From UBA12545 sp051024685 (GTDB taxonomy: Bacteria > Bacillota > DSM-521 > Neomoorellales > Neomoorellaceae), in the NCBI GenBank assembly GCA_051024685.1, contig JAZHPA010000002.1, forward strand, positions 1 to 64,000: a DNA stretch of 64,000 nucleotides, written 5' to 3'. The notes beneath the pieces are model-generated. The model had not been told where the DNA came from. It saw only the letters and a program-made list of their open reading frames with translations, and made no database searches. The translations under genes and the position numbers were made by a program. Positions 52,110 through 60,302 of the stretch are shown here, in pieces. The first letter of the stretch is position 1, and each line of letters starts with the position of its first letter.

Positions 52110-52448
52110 AAGGAAGGGGGAGTCCGTATTTGACCAACTGGGCGACATAACTTTAATTACCGCCTGCCCGAGCTGTTTTGTGGGTTTGCACGGGATAAAG
52201 GTAGCCCGGTACCTTATCCTGCTGCCTGCTCTCCCCAAGCTTGGGCGGCCGGCACGTTATTCCTATTGCTTCAGGCCGTTCTCCGCCTGTTCCCCAGGGT
52301 GCCGTGCGGACAGCTTTTCCTGGACCCGGTTCTTCCGGAAGGCATATCCTATGTGGGGTAAAGAATCTGCACGTGGGTTCGGGTACCTTAGACCTTTTGG
52401 TGCAGCGGGACGGAAGCTGTTCCCATTGGGTGTTGTTGGGGAATAGTT
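52110..52448 (+). pseudogene. Possible gene debris between speB and the tRNA cluster
   Basis: Two protein-like stretches appear without starts or ribosome sites. One frame gives FDQLGDITLITACPSCFVGL, reminiscent of the Cys-rich CCG domain of heterodisulfide-reductase-like proteins. A second gives NLHVGSGTLDLLVQRDGS, then CSHWVLLGN, reminiscent of glycosidase C-terminal domains. Neither continues. I call this degraded DNA at low confidence; the rest of 52003-52516 shows nothing. Confidence 0.25.
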
Positions 52449-52516
52449 CGGGGCTACGGGTCGTAAAAAGGCCTTGCTAATACAGCTGCCTGAAGCATAA
52501 ATGCAGCCCAGCTGAG

Positions 52517-52775
52517 GGATCCCCAGTTTTGATCCCAGGCCTGCTTGGCTTTCGCTCGCTCCAGAAACCCTCGCGGGCAGGACTTTTGCTCGGCCTCAAG
52601 CTCCGGCGGGGTTCCCGGCCCAATCGGCGTCCTTGCCGATGGGCCGGTCTCGGACCTCCTATCCTCGACCCCGCCTCCGCTTTCGGCCAAAGCTTAAAGC
52701 CTGGGCCAGCCGCGAAGGCTTGCTCGCTCGCTTCCAAGCCCAAGCAGGCCTCCCCTGGAAAAAGTGGGGATAACT
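52517..52775 (-). repeat. Dispersed palindromic repeat, copy B
   Basis: Full-length copy, inverted relative to those at 58 and 60.3 kb. Left end GGATCCCCAGTTTT, right end AAAAAGTGGGGATAACT. Subterminal blocks CCAGGCCTGCTTGGCTTTCG and CCAAGCCCAAGCAGGCCTC pair, as do the central GGCCCAATCGGC and GCCGATGGGCC. Nearly identical to copy E over the ~200-bp centre. It ends 15 bp before the tRNA-Val promoter. Reading frames here are by-products of the palindrome. Confidence 0.92.
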
Positions 52776-52790
52776 CAGGCAGCCCAGCCG

Positions 52791-52819
52791 TTGACTCAGG
52801 CTGTGACCCGTGTTATAAT
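52791..52819 (+). promoter_or_regulatory. Sigma-A promoter of the tRNA-Val-Asp-Phe cluster
   Basis: TTGACT (52791-52796), 17 bp, TATAAT (52814-52819), 21 bases before tRNA-Val. Confidence 0.9.
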
Positions 52820-52840
52820 AACTTACGCAGCGCGAGCTGC

Positions 52841-52915
52841 GGGCGATTAGCTCAGGGGGAGAGCACTTGCCTTACAAGCAAGGGGTCGGTAGTTCAAATC
52901 TACCATCGCCCACCA
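52841..52915 (+). tRNA. tRNA-Val (anticodon TAC)
   Basis: Acceptor GGGCGAT/ATCGCCC, discriminator A, CCA encoded. Anticodon stem CTTGC/GCAAG with loop CTTACAA gives TAC. First of three tRNAs in tandem. Confidence 0.95.
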
Positions 52916-52920
52916 CAGGT

Positions 52921-52997
52921 GGAGCCGTAGTGTAGCGGTTTAACATGTCGGCCTGTCACGCCGAAGATCGCGGGTTCGAATCCCGTCGGCTCCGCCA
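52921..52997 (+). tRNA. tRNA-Asp (anticodon GTC)
   Basis: Acceptor GGAGCCG/CGGCTCC, discriminator G, CCA encoded. Anticodon loop CTGTCAC gives GTC. Five bases after tRNA-Val. Confidence 0.95.
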
Positions 52998-53001
52998 TTT
53001 T

Positions 53002-53077
53002 GCCCCGGTAGCTCAGTTGGTAGAGCAGTGGACTGAAAATCCACGTGTCGGCGGTTCGATTCCGCCCTGGGGCACCA
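53002..53077 (+). tRNA. tRNA-Phe (anticodon GAA)
   Basis: Acceptor GCCCCGG with CTGGGGC (one mismatch-type pair), discriminator A, CCA encoded. Anticodon stem GTGGA/TCCAC with loop CTGAAAA gives GAA. Confidence 0.95.
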
Positions 53078-53090
53078 ATAAGAAAAAGTA

Positions 53091-53122
53091 AAGGGGTTTC
53101 AGGTTAGCTGAAACCCCTTTTT
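53091..53122 (+). terminator. Terminator of the tRNA cluster
   Basis: Perfect 12-bp stem AAGGGGTTTCAG/CTGAAACCCCTT with 5-nt loop and T-run. It may also stop the facing MFS gene, whose stop lies 10 bases beyond. Confidence 0.93.
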
Positions 53123-53131
53123 GATTCGGAA

Positions 53132-54520
53132 TTAGTGGTGGATTTGTCCCCGGGCTAAGGACGCGAAAATCCCACCCAAGGAGAAGACGGCAAAGGTGAT
53201 AAAAGACAAGTTCATGCTTTTGACCAGGAGGGCGGCGTGGTTGGGGGTGAGCTGTATGCCCCTGAAATAGAGGTTAAATACTACGGTAACGATAGCCATG
53301 CTGAAGGCCTGCCCCAGAAGGCGCATAGTCCCCAGTATCGAAGAAGCAACGCCGTAGTAGGCTTTGGGCGCGGAACTCATGACGGCATTGGTGTTGGGGG
53401 AGGAAAAGAGGGCAAAACCGAACCCCAGGAGCAGGAGATTGGCAGCGATTAAAGGGATAGGGGATTGTAAGTCTAACCTGGAGAAAACCAATAGACCCAG
53501 GGAGGTAAGGCCCATGCCTATGGAGGCCACGATGCGGGGTTCGACTCTGTCCGAGAGCTGTCCGGCTACGGGGGAAAGGAGGACCTGGACCACGGGTTGG
53601 AGCAGGAGGATTAGTCCGGCGGCTTGGGGGTCCAGGCCCTTCGCCACTTGGAGGTAAAGTGAAAGCAGGTAACCTACCGCATAGGTGGCGCTGTAATTGA
53701 TTAGAGCGGCCAGATTAGAGAAGGTAAAGGCCGTATTACCTTTGAACAGTTGGATGTTAAGCAGGGGGAAGGGAACCTTTGTTTCCTGCCAGACGAACAG
53801 AAGGATTCCTCCCAGGCCGAGGAAAAAAAGCCACTTGGAGGAGGCTCCCCGGGAGAAAGTAGAAGCCCCGTAAATTACAGCAGCCAAACTGAGCACAGAT
53901 AAGAGAGAACCGGGTAAATCAAATTTTTCTCCCTGGGCTCCCACCCATTCCCCCTGGAGCTTGGTTAAGGTGATGGCCAGGGTGGCCAGGCCTACTACAG
54001 CATTTATCCCGAATAGGAAACGCCATCCGAGGTAATGGGTGATTATGCCTCCCAAAAAGGGCCCGGCAGAGAGACCGGCATACACAGCGGCTGCATTTAT
54101 ACCCAGCACCCGTCCCCGGGACTGCGTCGGAAAGGCGGAAATAAGAATGGCCACCGCAGTGCTAAAAATCATGGCACAACTTATTCCGTGCAGGGCCCGC
54201 GTAACGATTAAGAATGGGAGGGACGGTGCCAGGGTCGATAGCAGAGAGAAAAAGGTATAACCTGCCAGACCTCCCAGGAACATTTTCTTGCGGCCGTAAA
54301 GGTCGGCCAACCGCCCTAGAGGCAGCAGGAAAGCGGCCGAAGTCAAGAGGAATGCCGAGACTACCCAATTGAGGCCCAAGGCTTCGGCGTGGAACTCCGC
54401 GCCTATGGAGGGGATGGCCAGATTAATAGAGCTGCCCATAAAAGGCGTCAGAAAGGAAGCCAGCGTGCACACTAGCAGAGCATAGCTGCGGCTGGATGCA
54501 AGTTGTTTGCTTTCTTCCAT
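53132..54520 (-). CDS. MFS transporter (DHA2-like drug:H+ antiporter family)
   Basis: 462-aa integral membrane protein with about 12-14 hydrophobic segments. DHA2-type motifs: LNWVVSAFLLTSAAFLLPLG, GRLADLYGRKKMFLGGLAGY (motif A) and RALHGISCAMIFSTAVAILI, with GPFLGGIITHYLGWRFLFGI (motif C). Relatives export multiple drugs or metabolites; substrate unknown. Upstream are no obvious regulator genes. It stands between tRNA genes and thiM. Confidence 0.88.
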   Translation of the reverse strand: MEESKQLASSRSYALLVCTLASFLTPFMGSSINLAIPSIGAEFHAEALGLNWVVSAFLLTSAAFLLPLGRLADLYGRKKMFLGGLAGYTFFSLLSTLAPSLPFLIVTRALHGISCAMIFSTAVAILISAFPTQSRGRVLGINAAAVYAGLSAGPFLGGIITHYLGWRFLFGINAVVGLATLAITLTKLQGEWVGAQGEKFDLPGSLLSVLSLAAVIYGASTFSRGASSKWLFFLGLGGILLFVWQETKVPFPLLNIQLFKGNTAFTFSNLAALINYSATYAVGYLLSLYLQVAKGLDPQAAGLILLLQPVVQVLLSPVAGQLSDRVEPRIVASIGMGLTSLGLLVFSRLDLQSPIPLIAANLLLLGFGFALFSSPNTNAVMSSAPKAYYGVASSILGTMRLLGQAFSMAIVTVVFNLYFRGIQLTPNHAALLVKSMNLSFITFAVFSLGGIFASLARGQIHH

Positions 54521-54709
54521 GCCTTGCCTCTCCCCTTCAGCGTGAGCTTTAAGTAAGTCATAACCCTATTATATCACTTTCCCTAAAAAGGAAGGCCTAA
54601 AGTATGGTAAAATACCGCTCAGAAGGGGAAGTACCTCCAAGGGACAGAAGGACTGCAGCCTCTGGTAAGAGGACGGGAAAACTTCAGGCCGGTAGAAAGG
54701 ATGGAGAAT

Positions 54710-55513
54710 ATGAACTGGGGAGAAAAAGTCGCCACTTGTATTAAAAGGGTGCGGGAGCAGCGGCCCTTGATCCACCACATTACCAATTTGGTGGTTACTA
54801 ATCTTACGGCCAACGTTACCTTGGCCGTCGGGGCCTCACCGGTCATGGCCTATGCCCGGGAAGAAGTGGCAGATATGGCCAGACTGGCCCAAGGGGTGGT
54901 CTTGAACATGGGGACCCTAACGCAAGACGTGGTGGAGGCCATGCTCCTGGCAGGGAAGGCGGCCAAAGGGGCTGGGATACCGGTGATTTTCGACCCGGTA
55001 GGAGCAGGAGCCACTCCCTTCCGCACGGCGGTAGCGCAAAGGATAATAAAGGAAGTACCCGTCGACGTCCTGCGGGGTAACGCCTCAGAAATAGCCTGCG
55101 TGGCCGGATTAGGGGGGCAGACCAGAGGGGTTGACGCTGCGGGCGTACCTTCCCATGTAGCAGAGTTGACCAGGGAAATTGCCCGGAAGTTGCATACCGT
55201 GGTGGTGATTACCGGAGCCACTGACTATGTTAGTGATGGCAGTCGGCTGATAGCGGTGGACAACGGCCATCCCATGCTGACCTTGGTCACCGGGACCGGC
55301 TGTTCCGCTACTTCGGTTATTGCCGCTTTCCGGGCCGTGGAAGCCGACGGGGTAGAAGCCAGCGCGGCGGCCCTCGCCTATTACGGCCTGGCGGCAGAAA
55401 GAGCGGCCGAAGCTGGCGGCGGCCCGGCCAGTTTTCAGGTGGCTCTCTTGGATGCCCTGTACAACTTGACACGAGAAGCGCTGCTCCAGGGGGTAAAAAT
55501 TCGCGAGCTGTGA
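54710..55513 (+). CDS. thiM: Hydroxyethylthiazole kinase
   Basis: Phosphorylates the thiazole half of thiamine for salvage. 267 aa; RPLIHHITNLVVTNLTANVT, GASPVMAYAREEVADMARLA, VIFDPVGAGATPFRT, LRGNASEIACVAGL and the anion hole TGTGCSATSVIAAFRAVEAD are all present. The ATG at 54710 is preferred (GGAG and AAAGG upstream); the ATG at 54701 overlaps its own ribosome site. No TPP riboswitch is recognisable upstream, and thiE/thiD are not in the window. The DUF1614 membrane gene follows closely. Confidence 0.92.
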   Translation: MNWGEKVATCIKRVREQRPLIHHITNLVVTNLTANVTLAVGASPVMAYAREEVADMARLAQGVVLNMGTLTQDVVEAMLLAGKAAKGAGIPVIFDPVGAGATPFRTAVAQRIIKEVPVDVLRGNASEIACVAGLGGQTRGVDAAGVPSHVAELTREIARKLHTVVVITGATDYVSDGSRLIAVDNGHPMLTLVTGTGCSATSVIAAFRAVEADGVEASAAALAYYGLAAERAAEAGGGPASFQVALLDALYNLTREALLQGVKIREL

Positions 55514-55542
55514 AGCTCGTACCGGTGAGGAGTGTGAATACT

Positions 55543-56190
55543 GTGTTTCCTTTACTGTGGCCCCTAATCTTTCTCTTTGTGATAATACCCCTGCTACTCC
55601 TTTCATTTTTCTTGAATTTGGCGGTGTTTTCTTTTGCCAAGCTAGGCCTGTCCCCCCTGGGAGCGCTATTCTTGCTTCTAGCTTCCCTCGCCGGGAGCCT
55701 GGTTAATATCCCGGTTTACCGCCAGCGTGTATACAGCCATTCGCCCTTATGGCATCCCTTTTTCTTTTTCTTTTATTACCCTCCACAGTTAAATTACCAG
55801 GTAGTTTGCCTTAACGTAGGGGGAGCAGTAATCCCTGTACTTTTTTCCTTATACCTTTTAAGCACCCGGGCGCCTTTCGGGCCCACCTGTCTGGCTACGC
55901 TAATTGTGACCGCAGTCACTAAAGCCATGGCCCGCGTAGTTCCGGGAGTAGGTATTGCGCTGCCCACCTTTATTCCGCCTGTGGTGGCGGCCCTGGCGGC
56001 CATCCTGATTGCACCCTACAATGCGCCACCGGTAGCCTACGTGGCGGGAGCCCTGGGTACTCTGCTGGGGGCCGACCTCTTAAACCTGGGGGTTATCCGG
56101 AGGCTCCATGCCCAGGTGGTGAGCATTGGCGGTGCAGGTGTTTTTGATGGTATCTTCCTGGTAGCCCTGGCGGCCGCTTTATTAAGTTAA
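55543..56190 (+). CDS. DUF1614 membrane protein
   Basis: 215 aa from the GTG at 55543 (GAGGAG ten bases upstream); an alternative GTG at 55510 would overlap thiM by 4 nt. About six membrane segments. The sequence LGLSPLGALFLLLASLAGSL, then NVGGAVIPVLFSLYLL and AVTKAMARVVPGVGIALPTF with ADLLNLGVIRRL, matches DUF1614, an uncharacterised family. Its place after thiM need not imply a role in thiamine metabolism. Confidence 0.8.
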   Translation: MFPLLWPLIFLFVIIPLLLLSFFLNLAVFSFAKLGLSPLGALFLLLASLAGSLVNIPVYRQRVYSHSPLWHPFFFFFYYPPQLNYQVVCLNVGGAVIPVLFSLYLLSTRAPFGPTCLATLIVTAVTKAMARVVPGVGIALPTFIPPVVAALAAILIAPYNAPPVAYVAGALGTLLGADLLNLGVIRRLHAQVVSIGGAGVFDGIFLVALAAALLS

Positions 56191-56257
56191 AGTGTTCCTG
56201 TAAGTGGGAGAATAAACCTAAAACCCGTTTCTGAAGATCTACGGAGGAGAAGCTTCC

Positions 56258-57934
56258 GTGGTGCTAAGGCCCCGCTATGCTCATCTTCAGAGGCTGCGGA
56301 GAATAGCCAATACCTTGGCCAAGCACGGGTTTGGTTATTTCATCGACCAGCTCGGCTTCAGCGGTTTGCTTAACCGGGGTGCCGCGGGCGAGAGGCCCCA
56401 GCTATCCCGCGGTGAGAGGCTGCGCCTGGCTTTGGAAGAGCTGGGGCCTACTTTTGTGAAGCTGGGCCAATTCTTGAGCACCCGTCCCGACATAGTGCCC
56501 AGGGATATTGTCCACGAGTTGAGCCGCCTGCAGGACAGGGTAGCCCCCTTTGATACCGAACGGGTATATGAGATCCTAAGGGACGAGCTGGGAGAAGGTT
56601 GGGAGGAAATTTTTGTTTCCTTTGACCCCCAGCCCCTGGCGGCAGCCTCCATCGGGCAGGTCCACCTGGCCTCCCTGCCCGGCGGCAAAAAGGTCATTGT
56701 TAAGGTTCAGCGTCCCGAAGTGGCGCGCATTATTCATACGGATCTGGAGATCCTCCACTACGTGGCCCAGGTGGCCCAGCGGCACAGCGTATACGGACAA
56801 ATTTATGATTTCGTGGCCATGGCCGAAGAATTCAGCCGCGCCTTAAAACAGGAGCTGGATTATACGGCTGAAGGGCGCAATGCCGATCGGCTGCGGCAGG
56901 TCCTGGCGGGTGAAGAAGGGGTGTACGTACCCCGCGTCTACTGGGAGTATACCACGGGCCGGGTTTTGACCATGGAGTTTGTGGAAGCAGTTAAACTCAA
57001 CGAGGTGGAAGAGATCACCCGTAGAGGTTATAACACCAAGAGAATAGCCAATAATTTATTGCGGGCTTTTTACCGCCAGGTGCTGGTGGAAGGCTTTTTC
57101 CACGGAGATCCCCACCCGGGCAACCTGGCCGTCCTTCCGGAAGAAAAAATCGTGTTGATGGACTTCGGTCTGGTAGGAACCCTATCCGAGGAATACCGGC
57201 GGGAGATCATCCGCCTGGTCCTGGGATTGGTAAGGCGACGCAGCCAGGATGTTATACGCGGCATGGTCAACCTGGGAACCGTTCCTGCCGACCTGGATCT
57301 CAAGGCCCTGCGCCGGGAAATCGACAACCTGCGCCAGCAGTATTTGACAGTACCGCTAAAGGATATTAAGTTAGGCCCGGCCATAGATGAACTCATTGAC
57401 GTAGCCTTTCGTTTTCGTATCCGTATGCCGGCTGAATTTACCCTCCTGGCCAAAGCTCTCCTCTCCTTGGAGAGCCTCATAACTACTTTAGACCCGGATT
57501 TAAGCTTTATTCAGCTCTCCACCCCCTATGTCTGGGACCTGGTTCGGCGCCAGTACCGGCCGCGAGAGATGTGGCGGAGGGTGGAGGAGAATTTAGGGGC
57601 TTACCTGGACCTTGCATATGAGCTTCCATGGCAGGTGCAAAGAATCCTCTCCCGCCTCAGCCGTGGAGATCTGACTTTCAAGCTGGAACACCAGGATTTG
57701 CGGTCTTTCTTCCGCCACCTGGAGGCCGCCGTCAATAAGCTGAGCCTGAGTTTGATCCTGCTGGCCTTCAGCATTATAATGGCCGGTTTGATTATCAGCG
57801 CAGGCTTGGGAGCCCTCCCCCTGACGGGCAGCCGCTTTTTCTTTCGCCTGCCGGTATTGGAAATCGGTTCGGTTATAGCCCTGGTACTTTTTGGCTGGCT
57901 TTTGCTGACCATTTTTCGGGGGGGAAGATTTTGA
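56258..57934 (+). CDS. ABC1/UbiB-family atypical kinase
   Basis: 558 aa with the UbiB (AarF/COQ8) fold. The KxGQ motif FVKLGQFLSTRPDIVPRDI, an Ala-rich loop AAASIGQVHLA, the lysine of VIVKVQRPEVARI, FFHGDPHPGNLAVL (catalytic-type HGDxHPGN) and VLMDFGLVGTL are intact. Two C-terminal membrane helices (LSLILLAFSIIMAGLIISAG and IGSVIALVLFGWLLLTIF) anchor it. In aerobes UbiB is tied to ubiquinone synthesis; its role in bacteria without ubiquinone is unclear. Two GTG codons (56258, 56261) follow GGAGG. Confidence 0.9.
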   Translation: MVLRPRYAHLQRLRRIANTLAKHGFGYFIDQLGFSGLLNRGAAGERPQLSRGERLRLALEELGPTFVKLGQFLSTRPDIVPRDIVHELSRLQDRVAPFDTERVYEILRDELGEGWEEIFVSFDPQPLAAASIGQVHLASLPGGKKVIVKVQRPEVARIIHTDLEILHYVAQVAQRHSVYGQIYDFVAMAEEFSRALKQELDYTAEGRNADRLRQVLAGEEGVYVPRVYWEYTTGRVLTMEFVEAVKLNEVEEITRRGYNTKRIANNLLRAFYRQVLVEGFFHGDPHPGNLAVLPEEKIVLMDFGLVGTLSEEYRREIIRLVLGLVRRRSQDVIRGMVNLGTVPADLDLKALRREIDNLRQQYLTVPLKDIKLGPAIDELIDVAFRFRIRMPAEFTLLAKALLSLESLITTLDPDLSFIQLSTPYVWDLVRRQYRPREMWRRVEENLGAYLDLAYELPWQVQRILSRLSRGDLTFKLEHQDLRSFFRHLEAAVNKLSLSLILLAFSIIMAGLIISAGLGALPLTGSRFFFRLPVLEIGSVIALVLFGWLLLTIFRGGRF

Positions 57935-58005
57935 GGCTTGATTGTCTTGCCCGGCCGGGGGCGAGGCCGTTAGCGGCCCGCTAAGGCTAGGTGAGATAGA
58001 CGGCG

Positions 58006-58259
58006 TTATCCCCACTTTTTTGCTGACAAGGCCTGCTTAGGCTTAGAAGCGAGCGATTAAGCTGAGCGGCAGCCAAACTTAACGAGGTCCGAAGCAAAGG
58101 CGGGGCGAGGACAGGACGTCCGAGACCGGCCCTATCGGCAGGGATGCCGATTGGGCCGGGAACCCCGCCTTAAGCTTTGAGGCCGAATAATAGTTTGGCC
58201 CGCGAGAGTTTCCGGAGCGAGCGCAAGCCAAGCAGTCCTGCGCTCAAAAGTGGGGATAC
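58006..58259 (+). repeat. Dispersed palindromic repeat, copy C (diverged)
   Basis: Termini TTATCCCCACTTTTTTG and CAAAAGTGGGGATAC. It keeps the core GGCCCTATCGGC...GCCGATTGGGCC, the CGAGACCGG block and the AAGCCAAGCAGTCCTG subterminal arm, but differs from copy E at many positions. It is in the same orientation as copy E. It fills most of the 400-bp gap before the TrkA-like gene; the rest (57935-58005, 58260-58335) shows no gene. Confidence 0.9.
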
Positions 58260-58335
58260 ACTAGGGGAGGAGATCGTTGAACTCACGGCGAACTATATAA
58301 TATAAAGCATCTCTTTTAAGAATCGGGGTTGAGCG

Positions 58336-59031
58336 ATGAAGATTATCATTGTCGGCGGTGGCAAAGTAGGGGCCCAGCTGGCCAAACAATGCCGTCAACT
58401 AGGGTACCAGGTGGCCCTCATCGAATACGAACGGAGCAGGGGAGAAAGATTAAGACGGGAACTGGAGATTCCGGTGGTAATCGGGGACGGAACGGATCCT
58501 CACGTAATGAAAGCGGCCGGTGCCGAAGAAGTTGATATTGTGGTAGCCGTAACCGACGATGACCAGGATAATCTGATTATTTGCCAGCAGGCCGAAAGGA
58601 GATTTAAGGCCAAGCGTACCCTGGCTTTAGTTAATAATCCGGGGAACGAAAAGCTTTTTAGCTGGCTGGGCGTAAACCAGGTAATCGGTCCGACTTCCTT
58701 GATCCTGGGTCTGATCCAGGGGACCGTAGATATGCAGCAGACCACCACCTTGTGGATGCAAGGTATTAAGGATTTAAAGATGATCCAGGTAAAAATTAGC
58801 CCTGATGCTCCCTCTGTCAACCTACGGGTAAGAGAGCTCAAGCTTCCTAATGAATGTATTTTAGTAACCATTGTGCGGGGAGATACGGCCATCGTCCCCG
58901 GCGGTAACACCTGCATCAAGGCCGGCGACCTCGTTTTCGCCTTGACCCATCCCAGTGTGGAGGCCGAAGTGGAGGCCGTTCTAGCCGGCCCTAAAAAAGG
59001 CCTTGACGCGCAGAAGAGCTCTGTGCTATAA
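58336..59031 (+). CDS. trkA: TrkA-type potassium channel/transport regulator
   Basis: 231 aa: a Rossmann RCK_N domain (KIIIVGGGKVGAQLAKQCRQ, VVIGDGTDPHVMKAAGAEEV, VAVTDDDQDNLIICQQAER) that binds NAD/ATP, then an RCK_C domain (VNLRVRELKLPNECILVTIV). Such proteins gate Trk/Ktr potassium transporters in the membrane. The ATG at 58336 has a weak site GGGGTTGAGCG. No transporter (trkH/ktrB) is in the window, so the partner is elsewhere. The tRNA-Gly promoter begins in its last codons. Confidence 0.88.
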   Translation: MKIIIVGGGKVGAQLAKQCRQLGYQVALIEYERSRGERLRRELEIPVVIGDGTDPHVMKAAGAEEVDIVVAVTDDDQDNLIICQQAERRFKAKRTLALVNNPGNEKLFSWLGVNQVIGPTSLILGLIQGTVDMQQTTTLWMQGIKDLKMIQVKISPDAPSVNLRVRELKLPNECILVTIVRGDTAIVPGGNTCIKAGDLVFALTHPSVEAEVEAVLAGPKKGLDAQKSSVL

Positions 59032-59032
59032 T
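59003..59032 (+). promoter_or_regulatory. Sigma-A promoter of tRNA-Gly-Cys
   Basis: TTGACG (59003-59008), 18 bp, TATAAT (59027-59032). It overlaps the trkA stop codon. Confidence 0.88.
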
Positions 59033-59050
59033 CCTACCTGCAAGGGTTGC

Positions 59051-59125
59051 GCGGAAGTAGCTCAGGGGTAGAGCATCGCCTTGCCAAGGCGAGGGCCGCG
59101 GGTTCAAATCCCGTCTTCCGCTCCA
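59051..59125 (+). tRNA. tRNA-Gly (anticodon GCC)
   Basis: Acceptor GCGGAAG/CTTCCGC, discriminator T, CCA encoded. Anticodon loop TTGCCAA gives GCC. Confidence 0.95.
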
Positions 59126-59153
59126 TTTTTTATATTTGGGTTTTTTCGAATGA

Positions 59154-59229
59154 GGCGCGGTGGCGAAGGGGCTAACGCCGCGGTCTGCAAAACCGCTATT
59201 CGCCGGTTCAAATCCGGCCCGCGCCTCCA
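59154..59229 (+). tRNA. tRNA-Cys (anticodon GCA)
   Basis: Acceptor GGCGCGG/CCGCGCC, discriminator T, CCA encoded. Anticodon stem GCGGT/ACCGC with loop CTGCAAA gives GCA. 28 bases after tRNA-Gly; a hairpin GGGACCAT/ATGGTCTC follows. Confidence 0.94.
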
Positions 59230-59298
59230 GTACTTAAGCGGGGACCATTTCAGTTAAAGAGATGGTCTCCTATTTATATTTGGGTGGTGATCCTAATC

Positions 59299-59694
59299 AT
59301 GGACGGCGGCGCGGCCGGTTTTCCCCGGGCCAATCCCTTTATAGAGCTGCTGGACATTGAATTTGTACGTATAGAGCCGGGACAAGCGGAAACCAAGCTT
59401 AAAGTAGCCCATAAACACCTCAATCCGTGGAAGTATCTCCACGGCGGTGTATTTGCAGCCCTGGCCGATACTACCATGGGTGCGGCAGTTCGTTCCTCGG
59501 CCAAGGTTTATACTACCACCAATCTGGATCTCCACTACATAAAGCCGGTCAAAGAAGGCGAAGAGGTAATTTGCCGCGGTAAAGTAGTCCACCCGGGCAA
59601 CCACATCATCCATGCGGAAGCGGTTATGATGGTGGGAACGCGCGTAGTTGCCACGGCTAGCGCCACTTTCTATGTCCTTAATCCCGGAAATTGA
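59299..59694 (+). CDS. PaaI-family thioesterase (hotdog fold)
   Basis: 131-aa acyl-CoA thioesterase. NPFIELLDIEFVRIEPGQAE, the catalytic region NPWKYLHGGVFAALADTTMG, TTTNLDLHYIKPVKEGEEVI and AEAVMMVGTRVVATASATFY fit the YbgC/PaaI hotdog group. The ATG at 59299 has GGGTGGTGA upstream; a GTG at 59284 is also possible. Its position after tRNA-Cys with no operon partner gives no clue to substrate. Confidence 0.88.
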   Translation: MDGGAAGFPRANPFIELLDIEFVRIEPGQAETKLKVAHKHLNPWKYLHGGVFAALADTTMGAAVRSSAKVYTTTNLDLHYIKPVKEGEEVICRGKVVHPGNHIIHAEAVMMVGTRVVATASATFYVLNPGN

Positions 59695-59709
59695 ATCCCG
59701 GAATCACTG

Positions 59710-59805
59710 AGTTATCCCCACTTTAGAGCCCAGGTCTGCTTGGCTTTCGCTCGCAAAGGCCTCCTTCGCGGGCCAAACTATCACTCAGCCTCAGAGCTTA
59801 GGGCA
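59710..59805 (-). repeat. Dispersed palindromic repeat, copy D (partial)
   Basis: Begins with AGTTATCCCCACTTT and keeps the arm GTCTGCTTGGCTTTCGCTCG and GCGGGCCAAACTATCACTCA. This matches the inverted right end of copy C, then stops near AGCTTAGGGCAATT. Only about one third of the element remains. Confidence 0.85.
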
Positions 59806-60107
59806 ATTCCGTCCTACATCCGGCAGTACAGTGATAGGGATGGTTTCATTCCCTAGGTGAAGGTAAGGCCGTAGATTTCGTAGAGCAAAATATTTGTTTT
59901 CCGCATTTTAGAGAAATGGCCATCCGGGAAATTGAGGGTTTCAGCCTGGCCGCTGCTCCAATAACCAGCTCTTCTGCAACCTATATCCCGCACCCTGTAG
60001 CGTGAAAAGCAGACTTACTGGAATTCATTTTTCACCGCCTGTGGATACCCACGCCACTCCTGCTAATGGGGCCTCAAATGGGCGCCAAAGCCTGATTGCT
60101 TAATTGA
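59806..60107. other. Intergenic, no gene recognised
   Basis: About 300 bases between the truncated repeat and the tRNA-Leu terminator. No start with ribosome site or family motif was seen on either strand. Confidence 0.5.
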
Positions 60108-60138
60108 AAGGCTTCCCGTTAAGGTACCGGGAAGCCTT
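60108..60138. terminator. Hairpin after tRNA-Leu(TAA)
   Basis: Perfect 11-bp stem AAGGCTTCCCG/CGGGAAGCCTT with 9-nt loop, 8 bases beyond the minus-strand tRNA. U-runs are weak on both sides. Confidence 0.75.
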
Positions 60139-60146
60139 GATTTTCC

Positions 60147-60235
60147 TGGTGCGAGAGGCGGGACTCGAACCCGCACGGACCAAACGGTCCACGAGATTTT
60201 AAGTCTCGGGCGTCTGCCTGTTCCGCCACTCTCGC
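60147..60235 (-). tRNA. tRNA-Leu (anticodon TAA)
   Basis: On the minus strand: acceptor GCGAGAG/CTCTCGC, discriminator A, CCA encoded. Anticodon stem CGAGA/TCTCG with loop CTTAAAA gives TAA. Long variable arm; T arm GGGTTCGAGTCCC. 89 nt. Confidence 0.95.
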
Positions 60236-60255
60236 GCAAATCACTACGTGCAATA

Positions 60256-60285
60256 ATTATAACATATTCTCGAGGTCTTCTTCAA
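60256..60285 (-). promoter_or_regulatory. Sigma-A promoter of tRNA-Leu(TAA)
   Basis: On the minus strand TTGAAG (60280-60285), 18 bp, TATAAT (60256-60261). Repeat copy E starts 18 bp upstream of it. Confidence 0.8.
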
Positions 60286-60302
60286 CACCGATTCCGGCTG
60301 AT

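Noticed and set aside
52529..52930. Open frame on the plus strand (133 codons)
   Set aside because: Runs through repeat copy B and into tRNA-Val; not a gene.
54580..54709. Possible TPP riboswitch before thiM
   Set aside because: The conserved CUGAGA and ACCUGAUCUGGGUAAUGCCAGCG-like elements are absent.
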